Assembly: GCA_947447115.1 (NCBI GenBank)
Contig: CANFKD010000012.1
Location: 1-33,775 of the forward strand
Source of the DNA: Caulobacteraceae bacterium
GTDB lineage: Bacteria; Pseudomonadota; Alphaproteobacteria; Caulobacterales; Caulobacteraceae
DNA: 33,775 nt
Direction of reading: 5' to 3'
Positions 9,933-18,757 of the stretch are shown here, piece after piece. The notes below the pieces were generated by a model, which was not told where the DNA came from, made no database searches, and saw only the letters and a list, made by a program, of their open reading frames with translations. Position 1 is the stretch's first letter; every line of letters begins with the position of its first letter. The translations under genes were made by a program, and so were the position numbers.

Positions 9933-10274
9933 ATGGCCAGCGACACGCCCCTGACCCTCGACGAGTTCGACCCTTCCGATGGCTTGGCCTCGGACATGCC
10001 GACGGATAACGAAAGCAAATCCGCAAGCGACCTGTCCACGGTCTTTGATGTTCCTGTGAGCATTTCAGCCGTCATTGGCCGCGCCCAACTGTCGGTCGCT
10101 CAGCTCTTAAAGCTCGGCGCGGGAAGCATTCTGGAACTGGACCGCAAGGTCGGGGAAGCCATCGATATCTACGTCAATAACCGCCTCGTGGCCCGCGGCG
10201 AGATCGTCATCGTTGATGAGCGGTTGGGCGTGACCATGACGGAAATCATTAAGGACGGTGACTCGCAGTCCTGA
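9933..10274 (+). CDS. fliN: Flagellar motor switch protein FliN
   Basis: 113 aa; DVPVSISAVIGRAQLSVAQLLKLGAGSILELDRKVGEAIDIYVNNRLVARGEIVIVDERLGVTMTEI. Confidence 0.95.
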   Translation: MASDTPLTLDEFDPSDGLASDMPTDNESKSASDLSTVFDVPVSISAVIGRAQLSVAQLLKLGAGSILELDRKVGEAIDIYVNNRLVARGEIVIVDERLGVTMTEIIKDGDSQS

Positions 10275-10302
10275 TCGGTTGTGAGCCATTGAGGAGAAAA
10301 TT

Positions 10303-11706
10303 ATGCGGCTTCTAGTCGTCGGACGATTGAGCGGGCAGCTTTCCGCAGCGGTGCAAATGGCCATGGCCACAGGCGCAAAGGTGGCCCATGTCGACACCTG
10401 TGCCAAGGCCACCCATGCCCTGCGCGCGGGGCAGGGCGCGGACCTGTTGATGGTGGACTATGACCTCGACATTGCCGCGCTCATCGCGGCCAACGAGGCC
10501 GAGCGCATTCACGTGCCGGTGGTAGCCTGCGGGATTGCCGCTGATCCCCGCCGTGCCGGTGACGCCATCCGCGCTGGAGCCAAAGAGTTCATTCCCCTGC
10601 CGCCAGATGCTGAGTTGATCGCAGCGGTTCTGGCCGCCGTGGTCGCCGAAGACAGCGCCTTGGTCGCACGTGATCCGTCCATGACCGCCGTCATCGCCCT
10701 GGCCGATCAGGTCGCTGCGTCCGACGCCTCGATCCTGATTACCGGCGAAAGCGGCGTCGGTAAGGAGGTCATGGCCAAATATCTGCATCAGAAGTCAAAG
10801 CGCGCAGCCCGCCCATACATCTCCGTCAACTGCGCGGCCATTCCGGAAAACCTGCTCGAATCTGAGCTGTTCGGTCACGAAAAGGGTGCCTTTACGGGGG
10901 CGATTGCCCGCCGGATCGGTAAGTTCGAAGAGGCCGATGGCGGCACCTTGCTGCTCGACGAAATTTCCGAGATGGACACGCGTCTACAGGCCAAACTGCT
11001 GCGCGCCCTGCAAGAGCGCGAGATCGACCGGGTCGGTGGTACGCGCCCTGTGAAGGTCAATATCCGCATTCTCGCCACCTCGAACCGCGATCTGGCCGAG
11101 GCTGTGAAGGCCGGCACCTTCCGCGAAGACCTGCTCTATCGCCTGAATGTCGTCAATCTGCGCCTCCCGGCCCTGCGCGAGCGTCCCGCCGATATCTTGG
11201 CGTTGGCAGACCATTTCATCAAAAAATACTCCGCTTCCAACGCCATCCCCGAACGGCCCCTTTCGGACGAGGCGCGCAAACGGCTCCTGTCCCACCGTTG
11301 GCCGGGCAATGTGCGGGAGCTGGAAAATGCCATGCACCGCGCCGTCTTGCTCTCAACCGGTTTAGACATTGCCGAGCCCGCCATTCGTCTTCCCGATGGA
11401 CAGCCTATGGCCGCCAGGGCCAGCAGCGATCCTGTGGCGCAGACCGCGAGCCGCGCGGCTCAAGCCGCATCGGCGGCCATGTCGGCTGTAAATGCCGATG
11501 CCTCACGCGGCTTTGTCGGCCTGACCGTCGCCGAGGTCGAGCAGCACCTGATCATCGACACCTTGAACCACTGTTTTGGCAACCGGACCCATACCGCCAC
11601 GATCTTGGGCATCTCGATCCGGACCTTACGAAACAAGCTCAAGGAATATTCCGAAGCCGGTGTTGCGGTGCCAGCGCACCAAGGCACAGGAACCTCAGCC
11701 GCTTAA
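10303..11706 (+). CDS. flbD: Sigma-54-dependent flagellar transcriptional regulator FlbD
   Basis: 467 aa; GESGVGKE Walker A, ESELFGHEKGAFTGA sigma-54 contact loop, C-terminal Fis-type HTH; position fliN-flbD-flhA. Confidence 0.92.
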   Translation: MRLLVVGRLSGQLSAAVQMAMATGAKVAHVDTCAKATHALRAGQGADLLMVDYDLDIAALIAANEAERIHVPVVACGIAADPRRAGDAIRAGAKEFIPLPPDAELIAAVLAAVVAEDSALVARDPSMTAVIALADQVAASDASILITGESGVGKEVMAKYLHQKSKRAARPYISVNCAAIPENLLESELFGHEKGAFTGAIARRIGKFEEADGGTLLLDEISEMDTRLQAKLLRALQEREIDRVGGTRPVKVNIRILATSNRDLAEAVKAGTFREDLLYRLNVVNLRLPALRERPADILALADHFIKKYSASNAIPERPLSDEARKRLLSHRWPGNVRELENAMHRAVLLSTGLDIAEPAIRLPDGQPMAARASSDPVAQTASRAAQAASAAMSAVNADASRGFVGLTVAEVEQHLIIDTLNHCFGNRTHTATILGISIRTLRNKLKEYSEAGVAVPAHQGTGTSAA

Positions 11707-11754
11707 GAGCTGACAGCCGACCCCGGTAAAAGACTTAGAGTGATTTAGGACAGA

Positions 11755-13851
11755 ATGGCCCAACTGGATCTCAATACCCGCACGGCATCTGCCCCCACAG
11801 CCAAAGAGGTTTGGGGCTGGCTGAGCCGCGGCGATGTGATCATGGCCATCGGGGTTGTCGGGATCATTGTCCTGCTGATCATCCCCGTCCCACCCGTCCT
11901 GCTTGATCTGCTACTGGCCATTTCGATCAGCATGTCCGTCCTGATCCTGATGACCGCCATCCTGCTCAAGCGGCCGTTGGATTTCACAAGCTTTCCAACG
12001 GTTCTGTTGGTCGCGACGCTCTATCGTTTGGCGCTCAATGTCGCTTCGACCCGCCTGATCCTCGCCCACGGGCATGAGGGCGTGCATGGTGCCGGTCAGG
12101 TCATTGCCTCGTTCGGGGCCATGATGATGCAAGGCAACTTCATCATTGGTGTGATCGTCTTTGCCATCTTGGTCTTGGTGAACTTCATTGTCATTACCAA
12201 GGGTTCTGGCCGGATCGCCGAAGTCGCGGCCCGCTTCACCCTCGACGCCATGCCCGGCAAGCAGATGGCCATCGATGCTGACCTGTCGGCAGGCCTGATT
12301 GATGAAGGCGTTGCCAAAAAGCGCCGTAAGGAACTGGAGCAAGAATCCACCTTCTTCGGGGCCATGGATGGTGCGTCAAAGTTTGTGCGCGGTGACGCCG
12401 TTGCCGGTCTGGCCATCACCTTCATCAATGTCATAGGCGGTATCCTGATCGGGGTCTTCCAGCACGGCATTCCGATCGGCCAAGCCGCGTCGACCTATAC
12501 CATCATGACCATTGGTGATGGTCTGGTCAGCCAAATCCCCGCCCTGATCATCTCGCTCGCCGCCGGTTTCCTCGTGTCTAAGGCGGGCGTTGAAGGGGCA
12601 GCAGACATTGCCCTCGTCACCCAGCTCAGCATGAACCCGGTCAGCCTTGGCATGGTGTCGGCGGCAGCGGGCGTGATTGCTCTGGTCCCCGGCATGCCGA
12701 TCCTGCCCTTCGCAGCCATCTCCATCGGTTCGGGCCTGCTGTCATGGCGTCGATCACAAGACACGATGGAGCCGGAACGCGAGGAAGGGACTGCGGCGGG
12801 CCCAATAGAGGACGAGGAAGAGCCCATCGCCCGGTCCTTGGCCATTGACGACGTCAAGATTGAGCTGGGTTACGGCCTGCTGAACCTGATCAATGATCTC
12901 GAAGGGCGCCGCCTCACCGACCAGATCCGCGCCCTGCGCCGAACGCTGGCCTCCGAATTTGGCTTCGTCATGCCGTCCGTGCGCATTCTCGACAATATGC
13001 GCCTGCCCAATCAAGGCTATTCGATCCGCATCAAAGAGATGGAAGCGGGCGGCGGCGAGGTTCGGATTGGCTTCTTGATGGTCATGGACCCCCGCGGCGG
13101 CCAAGTCGATCTTCCTGGTGAGCATGTGCTCGAGCCGGCCTTTGGCCTGCCTGCGACTTGGGTGGACGAAGCCCTTCGCGAGGAGGCTACCTTCCGTGGC
13201 TACACCATCGTCGATCCAGCCACCGTCTTGACCACGCACCTGACCGAGATCCTCAAGGACAATATGACAGACCTTCTGTCCTATTCCGAAGTCCAGAAGC
13301 TCTTGAAGGACCTGCCGGGCGAGCAGAAGAAGCTGGTCGAGGACCTGATCCCCAGCGTGGTCAGCGCAACCACCGTTCAGCGCGTTCTGCAGGCTCTGCT
13401 CAAGGAGCGGGTCTCTATCCGCGATCTGCCGACCATCCTCGAAGGGATCGGCGAGGCCGCGCCGCACAATAGCTCGGTCGTTCTGTTGGTCGAACAGGTT
13501 CGCGCCCGCTTGGCCAAACAGCTGTGCTGGCAGCACAAGGGCGACGATGGGGCCCTGCCGATCATTACCCTGTCGCCAGAGTGGGAACATGCCTTTGCCG
13601 ACGCTCTGGTCGGTCCGGCCGATGACAAGCAACTGGCGCTAGCTCCTTCGAAGCTGCAGGACTTCATCCGTCTGGTCCGCGAGAATTTCGAACGGGCGGC
13701 GCTCAATGGTGACGCGGCCGTCCTGCTGACCGGCCCGACCATCCGTCCCTATGTTCGCTCCATTATTGAGCGGTTCCGGGGGCAGACCGTGGTCCTGTCA
13801 CAAAATGAAGTCCATCACCGCGCTAGGTTAAAGTCTGTTGGCCAGATCTAG
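11755..13851 (+). CDS. flhA: Flagellar export apparatus protein FlhA
   Basis: 698 aa; multi-TM N-terminus, MPGKQMAIDADLSAGLIDE signature. Confidence 0.97.
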   Translation: MAQLDLNTRTASAPTAKEVWGWLSRGDVIMAIGVVGIIVLLIIPVPPVLLDLLLAISISMSVLILMTAILLKRPLDFTSFPTVLLVATLYRLALNVASTRLILAHGHEGVHGAGQVIASFGAMMMQGNFIIGVIVFAILVLVNFIVITKGSGRIAEVAARFTLDAMPGKQMAIDADLSAGLIDEGVAKKRRKELEQESTFFGAMDGASKFVRGDAVAGLAITFINVIGGILIGVFQHGIPIGQAASTYTIMTIGDGLVSQIPALIISLAAGFLVSKAGVEGAADIALVTQLSMNPVSLGMVSAAAGVIALVPGMPILPFAAISIGSGLLSWRRSQDTMEPEREEGTAAGPIEDEEEPIARSLAIDDVKIELGYGLLNLINDLEGRRLTDQIRALRRTLASEFGFVMPSVRILDNMRLPNQGYSIRIKEMEAGGGEVRIGFLMVMDPRGGQVDLPGEHVLEPAFGLPATWVDEALREEATFRGYTIVDPATVLTTHLTEILKDNMTDLLSYSEVQKLLKDLPGEQKKLVEDLIPSVVSATTVQRVLQALLKERVSIRDLPTILEGIGEAAPHNSSVVLLVEQVRARLAKQLCWQHKGDDGALPIITLSPEWEHAFADALVGPADDKQLALAPSKLQDFIRLVRENFERAALNGDAAVLLTGPTIRPYVRSIIERFRGQTVVLSQNEVHHRARLKSVGQI

Positions 13852-13933
13852 CGCCATCCTTAACGTTGCGAACGGCCTCTGTGCCTGATAGCGAAGAACC
13901 GGCGGGAAATGACCGCCAGATCCTGGACTGACC

Positions 13934-14287
13934 ATGCGCGCGCCGATCACAACCAAGTCTACCAGTCTGAAGTCCTTGATTTGGGACATGCTGACCTTCG
14001 AGAAGCTGCTGACCCGTGAGGTTGTGCATCTGATCTATTGGGCCGGTCTTGGGTTGCTGGCCCTGATGGCCTTCGCCATTGTCGGCGGTGCGGTCGGCCT
14101 TGCCTTGCGCGATGGCACCCTCGCCGGTCTGCTCATTGCCTTGCCGGTTCTGGTCGGTGGATTTTTGGTGGTCGGTGCCCTGATCCTGCTCTGGCGCGCC
14201 GCCTGTGAATTCTATTTGGCGGTGTTCCGGATCAGCGACGATCTGCACGCCATGCGCCAAGCCAGCACCCCTGCTGATCAGGACTAG
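13934..14287 (+). CDS. DUF4282-like membrane protein
   Basis: 117 aa, two predicted TM segments, MLTFEKLLTREVVHLIYWAGLG...RAACEFYLAVFRISDDLHAMR typical of DUF4282. Confidence 0.7.
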   Translation: MRAPITTKSTSLKSLIWDMLTFEKLLTREVVHLIYWAGLGLLALMAFAIVGGAVGLALRDGTLAGLLIALPVLVGGFLVVGALILLWRAACEFYLAVFRISDDLHAMRQASTPADQD

Positions 14288-14291
14288 TCTC

Positions 14292-14711
14292 TTACCCCAG
14301 TCCTTGACGAGGGCGTCGTAGCCCCAACTCATCCAGCGCCGCCGTCTCACGCTGCTGTTCCAGCTTGGCGGCCTTGACCTTTTGCGCTTCGGCGACCTGC
14401 TCATAGCGTTTGAGATCTTCAAAGGCGACGCTCAGCGCATCGCGAGCCCCCGCCTCTTCGACCAGCAGGGCATCGATGGTTAGCTGAATCTCGGTTTTAC
14501 GCATCCGCACCGCATGGTTGAATCCAAGCTGCATAAAGCCCGCCTCGACATCGGCCTCAGCGTGACGAGCTTCAGCTTCAGATTCCGCCACCAGCATGAC
14601 GATCCGCATTTCCGCATCAACGCGGCGCCCGACAATCTCAGCGAGCCGCTTTTGCAGGGTCTGCACCTCATAGTCCGAGATGCGGATCAAGGACTGGACC
14701 CAGCGGCTCAT
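14292..14711 (-). CDS. fliJ: Flagellar FliJ-like protein
   Basis: 139 aa coiled-coil, overlaps the end of fliI by [29 protein letters not shown]. Confidence 0.85.
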   Translation of the reverse strand: MSRWVQSLIRISDYEVQTLQKRLAEIVGRRVDAEMRIVMLVAESEAEARHAEADVEAGFMQLGFNHAVRMRKTEIQLTIDALLVEEAGARDALSVAFEDLKRYEQVAEAQKVKAAKLEQQRETAALDELGLRRPRQGLG

Positions 14712-16045
14712 GCGCTATCCTGATTGAGGATGTCGGCAAGGGTGGAGAAACACTCATCCAATGACGTCGCCTCGTCCTTATCCTGTCCCAAAAACTGTTC
14801 GAGCGCTGGGTTCAGGCGAATGGCGCGGTCGATCTGAGGATCGGTGCCCATGCGATAGGCCCCAATGCGGATCAACTCTTCCATGTTGGAATAGGCCGAC
14901 AGGGTTTGGCGGGCATTGGAGACAATTTCGCGCTCATAGGGCCGCTGACAGCCGGGCATGGTCCGCGAGATCGACTTCAGCACATTGATGGCAGGGAAGC
15001 GGCCCCGCTCGGCAATGGCCCGCTCCATAACGATGTGCCCGTCCAAAATACCACGCACCGCATCGGCGATGGGCTCATTATGGTCATCGCCATCGACCAG
15101 CACCGTAAAGAGACCCGTGATCGGTCCGCCTTCGGACCCATCGGGCCGCACGGGACCTGGTCCCGCCCGCTCAAGTAGCTTCGGCAATTCGGTAAAGACC
15201 GTCGGCGTATAGCCCTTGGTCGTCGGTGGCTCGCCTGCCGCCAGTCCGATCTCGCGCTGAGCCATGGCAAAGCGGGTTACTGAATCCATCAGGCACAGGA
15301 CCTCTTGATCCTGATCGCGAAAGAACTCTGCCACGGCCATGGTCATATAGGCCGCTTGGCGACGCTTTAGAGCGGGCTCATCCGACGTGGCGACGACCAC
15401 CACGGCTCGGGCAAGACCGGCCTCGCCGAGGGTCTCTTCGATAAATTCCCGTACCTCGCGGCCCCGTTCACCGATCAGGCCGACAACGACCACATCACAG
15501 GTCGCCTCCCGCGCCAGCATCGACAGGAGCACGGACTTGCCGACGCCCGAACCGGCAAAGACGCCAAGCCTCTGGCCCCGGCAGCAGGTGGTAAAGACAT
15601 TCATGGACCGAACGCCGAGGTCCAATCGCTCGCCCACGCGGCCACGGGCATGGGCTGGCGGGGGTGCCGCACGCAAGGGATAGGGCACCTGGCCTTGTGG
15701 CAAGGGGCCCTTGCCATCAATCGGCTCGCCAAAGGCATCAATGATCCGCCCGCGCCACGCCAAGGTCGGGCGAATATTGGCGCCCTCGGAGAGGATGCGG
15801 ATCTCAGCCCCCGGCGCGACGCCCTCGACCGGACCAAAGGGCATCAAAAGCGCCCTCGCCTCGCGAAAACCAACCACTTCAGCGGCTAAAGGAACATCGC
15901 GAAGGCGGGTAATCTCCACCCGTGCGCCGACGGCCAGACGGGTCAGCCCGCCCTTGGCCTCAATCAGCAAGCCATTGACCGCCGCCACGCGCCCAAAGAC
16001 CACCAGCGGGTCTATGCGCTCGACAGCTGCCACAAGGTTGCGCAC
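14708..16045 (-). CDS. fliI: Flagellar export ATPase FliI (GTG start)
   Basis: 445 aa; [19 protein letters not shown] Walker [32 protein letters not shown]. Confidence 0.96.
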   Translation of the reverse strand: MRNLVAAVERIDPLVVFGRVAAVNGLLIEAKGGLTRLAVGARVEITRLRDVPLAAEVVGFREARALLMPFGPVEGVAPGAEIRILSEGANIRPTLAWRGRIIDAFGEPIDGKGPLPQGQVPYPLRAAPPPAHARGRVGERLDLGVRSMNVFTTCCRGQRLGVFAGSGVGKSVLLSMLAREATCDVVVVGLIGERGREVREFIEETLGEAGLARAVVVVATSDEPALKRRQAAYMTMAVAEFFRDQDQEVLCLMDSVTRFAMAQREIGLAAGEPPTTKGYTPTVFTELPKLLERAGPGPVRPDGSEGGPITGLFTVLVDGDDHNEPIADAVRGILDGHIVMERAIAERGRFPAINVLKSISRTMPGCQRPYEREIVSNARQTLSAYSNMEELIRIGAYRMGTDPQIDRAIRLNPALEQFLGQDKDEATSLDECFSTLADILNQDSA

Positions 16046-16155
16046 TTTATGGTCCTCTAAAATTTAACGACAAAAAAATTTTATCGTCAGTTTGATTTTC
16101 CACCCTTGACCTTAAAGGGGAGTGAACACCAGCCCATCAGATATTAAAAGTCTGT

Positions 16156-16160
16156 GATTC
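16156..16160. promoter_or_regulatory. GANTC (CcrM-type) methylation site in the fliI-ctrA intergenic region
   Basis: GATTC at 16156-16160, about 183 bp upstream of the ctrA ATG; the only GANTC I found between fliI and ctrA. Confidence 0.55.
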
Positions 16161-16342
16161 CAATAAATAAAATGGTTAACGCAGCCCTTGCGCGGGCTTT
16201 GCAAATCACCCTAGAACGAAATGGCCGGTCATTCAAAGTTAACCAAGTGTAAGTGAATGGCAGGCAAATATGGTTAAGAGTTTACTGGGGGCGGATTTTA
16301 TCATTCCGCGAAGCGAAGCCGCCTTTGGGCGGGGAGGGGTCG

Positions 16343-17044
16343 ATGCGCGTACTGTTGATTGAGGACGACAGCGCAACAGCGCAGAGCATCGAATTGATGC
16401 TCAAGTCCGAGGGCTTCAACGTCTACACCACCGATTTGGGTGAAGAAGGCGTCGATCTGGGCAAGATTTACGATTACGACCTGATCCTGCTCGATCTGAA
16501 CCTTCCCGATATGTCCGGCATGGACGTTCTGCGCACCCTTCGGGTCGCGAAGATCAACACGCCGATCATGATCCTGTCGGGTACCTCGGAAATCGATACC
16601 AAGGTCAAGACCTTCGGCAGCGGTGCCGACGACTATATGACCAAGCCCTTCCATAAGGACGAGCTGGTCGCTCGCATCCATGCGGTGGTCCGTCGCTCCA
16701 AGGGCCACGCCCAATCGGTCATCCGCACCGGCGACATTACGGTCAATCTGGACGCCAAGACCGTCGAGGTCTTCTCTCAACGCGTTCACCTGACCGGCAA
16801 AGAATATCAGATGCTGGAACTGCTTTCCCTGCGCAAGGGCACGACCCTGACCAAGGAAATGTTCCTGAACCACCTCTATGGCGGCATGGACGAGCCAGAG
16901 CTGAAGATCATCGACGTCTTCATCTGTAAGCTTCGCAAGAAGCTGGCCTCGGCCGCCAATGGCCAACACCATATCGAAACCGTCTGGGGCCGGGGCTATG
17001 TCCTGCGCGATCCCAACGAGATGCTCGAAGTCTCCGCCGCCTAA
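16343..17044 (+). CDS. ctrA: Cell cycle response regulator CtrA
   Basis: Start at ATG 16343; [64 protein letters not shown]...; OmpR-type DNA-binding domain; ends ...SAA. Confidence 0.97.
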   Translation: MRVLLIEDDSATAQSIELMLKSEGFNVYTTDLGEEGVDLGKIYDYDLILLDLNLPDMSGMDVLRTLRVAKINTPIMILSGTSEIDTKVKTFGSGADDYMTKPFHKDELVARIHAVVRRSKGHAQSVIRTGDITVNLDAKTVEVFSQRVHLTGKEYQMLELLSLRKGTTLTKEMFLNHLYGGMDEPELKIIDVFICKLRKKLASAANGQHHIETVWGRGYVLRDPNEMLEVSAA

Positions 17045-17076
17045 GGCCAGACCCCAGCATTACGGACCTCCAGAAG

Positions 17077-17104
17077 AACCCGCCTTCCCCAAGGCGGGTT
17101 TTTT
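17077..17104 (+). terminator. Rho-independent terminator after ctrA
   Basis: AACCCGCCTT-CCCC-AAGGCGGGTT followed by TTTT; 10-bp perfect stem. Confidence 0.93.
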
Positions 17105-17214
17105 ATGGCTATCTTGAGAAAGGGGCCATAACGGCCCTGCCTGCCGGTTAGGCAGCGCCATATCTTGTCCTCTCACGCTGACCAAAATCAATTTTGTCCG
17201 TGACAAGACCGCCA

Positions 17215-17219
17215 GAGTC
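17215..17219. promoter_or_regulatory. GANTC (CcrM-type) site upstream of the M23 peptidase
   Basis: GAGTC, 24 bp before the TTAA-N7-TTAA box at 17243. Confidence 0.5.
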
Positions 17220-17242
17220 GCCAAATATCCGGCCACCCGGTT

Positions 17243-17257
17243 TTAACCTTTGGTTAA
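17243..17257. promoter_or_regulatory. Exact CtrA-type box TTAACCTTTGGTTAA upstream of the M23 peptidase
   Basis: TTAA-N7-TTAA; palindromic TTAACC-TTT-GGTTAA; 86 bp before the ATG at 17343. Confidence 0.7.
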
Positions 17258-17342
17258 GGCCTGCGGAGAGCGGCAGAGCGGCCCTAGGGGAGTTCAGTTC
17301 GGTCACCGATCCAAGCACCGCGCACCCGCGCAAGGAGGGACG

Positions 17343-18713
17343 ATGATAGAATTCGATCCAAGACGGACACCGGTGCGGCTGACCCCTCGGCTCGTGGTCG
17401 GCGTGGCGGGCTTGGCGGCCCTCACCTTGGCTTGGCAGCTCAGCGCCCTTGAAACCCGTAATGCTGCGGCCGTTCAACAGGCAACCGCGCAACTGAGCGA
17501 ACTGCAGCATGAGGCCTTCACCCAAGCCGAAGCTCAACCCGGCTATAGCCGCCCCGAAAATATCCCGGTTGAGGTTCGCCGGGGCGAGACCTTCGAGGCC
17601 GCCGTTCGCCGCGCAGGCGTCAGCGACAGCGAAGCGCGCGAAGTGGTCAAGGCCATTGGCGCAACCTTCGACACGGTCAATATCAAGGCGGGCCTCGCCT
17701 TTGACGCCGCCATTGCTCGCCCGCGCGATCAACGCGGCCCCGTGCGGCTGGTTGGCCTATCCATGCGCACTGGCCCGGCGTCAGCCTTGACCCTCTCGCG
17801 GACCTTCGACGGCGCGCTCAAGCTGCGCGAACTGGAAGAGAAACTGCGGTCTGAAACCACCGTCGCTCAGGGCCAGATGCAGGGTTCGCTCTATGAAAGC
17901 GCCACCCAGGCCGGGGCCACCCCTGCCCTCACCGCTCAGGTCGTCAAGCTCTTCGGCCACAAGCTGGATTTCAGTCGTGACATCCAACCGGGTGACAATT
18001 TCCGCATGATCTTTGACCGCACCCTGACCGAAGCGGGCCGTACGGTCGAGACGGGCGAATTGCTCTATGCTGAGATCGAGGCCAATGGCGGCACCAACCG
18101 CTTCTATCGCTTCAAAGAGAACGCGAAGTCACCGACCCAATATTTCGATGAGAATGGCAAAAACATCCGCGGCTTCCTGCTGCGCACGCCCGTCGATGGC
18201 GCCCGCATGACCTCAGGCTTTGGCGTCCGTCGCCATCCGATCTTGGGCTATAACCGGATGCACCAAGGCATAGACTTTGGGGTCGGTTCAGGCACCCCCG
18301 TGATCGCAGCCGGCGACGGCGTGGTCAAAGAGGTGCGCTGGAACGGCGGCTATGGTCGCTGGGTCAAGATCCAGCATTCCGGCGGCTGGGCCACCGCCTA
18401 TGCCCACCTGTCGCGCTGGTCGCCGAAGCTGCGCCCGGGCTCGCGCGTCCGGCAGGGCCAAGTGATCGCCTATGTTGGATCGACCGGCTCTTCCACCGGC
18501 CCGCACCTGCATTACGAAGTCATGCGCAATGGGGCCAAGCTGAACCCCAAGGGCGCGAAGATCCCGCAAGGCTCGGCCCTCTCCGGTCGCAACCTCGCCG
18601 CCTTCCGCGCCGAAAAACATCGGATCGACCAGATGCTCACCGGTAAGGGCGCACGCATTGCCTCGGTTAACCCCTCCCCCGCAGACAAGGAAAAGGCCAG
18701 TCAGGGAAGCTGA
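17343..18713 (+). CDS. M23 family metallopeptidase (LytM domain)
   Basis: Start at ATG 17343 with RBS AAGGAGG; GFGVRRHPILGYNRMHQGIDFGVGSGTPVIAAGDGVV ... TGSSTGPHLHYEV. Confidence 0.94.
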   Translation: MIEFDPRRTPVRLTPRLVVGVAGLAALTLAWQLSALETRNAAAVQQATAQLSELQHEAFTQAEAQPGYSRPENIPVEVRRGETFEAAVRRAGVSDSEAREVVKAIGATFDTVNIKAGLAFDAAIARPRDQRGPVRLVGLSMRTGPASALTLSRTFDGALKLRELEEKLRSETTVAQGQMQGSLYESATQAGATPALTAQVVKLFGHKLDFSRDIQPGDNFRMIFDRTLTEAGRTVETGELLYAEIEANGGTNRFYRFKENAKSPTQYFDENGKNIRGFLLRTPVDGARMTSGFGVRRHPILGYNRMHQGIDFGVGSGTPVIAAGDGVVKEVRWNGGYGRWVKIQHSGGWATAYAHLSRWSPKLRPGSRVRQGQVIAYVGSTGSSTGPHLHYEVMRNGAKLNPKGAKIPQGSALSGRNLAAFRAEKHRIDQMLTGKGARIASVNPSPADKEKASQGS

Positions 18714-18721
18714 CTGGCCTT
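18693..18721. terminator. Stem-loop AAGGCCAGTCA-GGGAAGC-TGACTGGCCTT overlapping the M23 stop codon
   Basis: 11-bp perfect arms; lies between convergent genes; no long T-tract, so terminator function is inferred. Confidence 0.7.
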
Positions 18722-18757
18722 GGTCTATTGGGTCACCATAGGATCGACGGTTAAGGT

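Noticed and set aside
16067-16087. Imperfect inverted repeat ACGACAAAA-AAA-TTTTATCGT upstream of fliI
   Set aside because: One mismatch, A/T-rich and wrong position for a terminator; treated as part of the fliI-ctrA control region.
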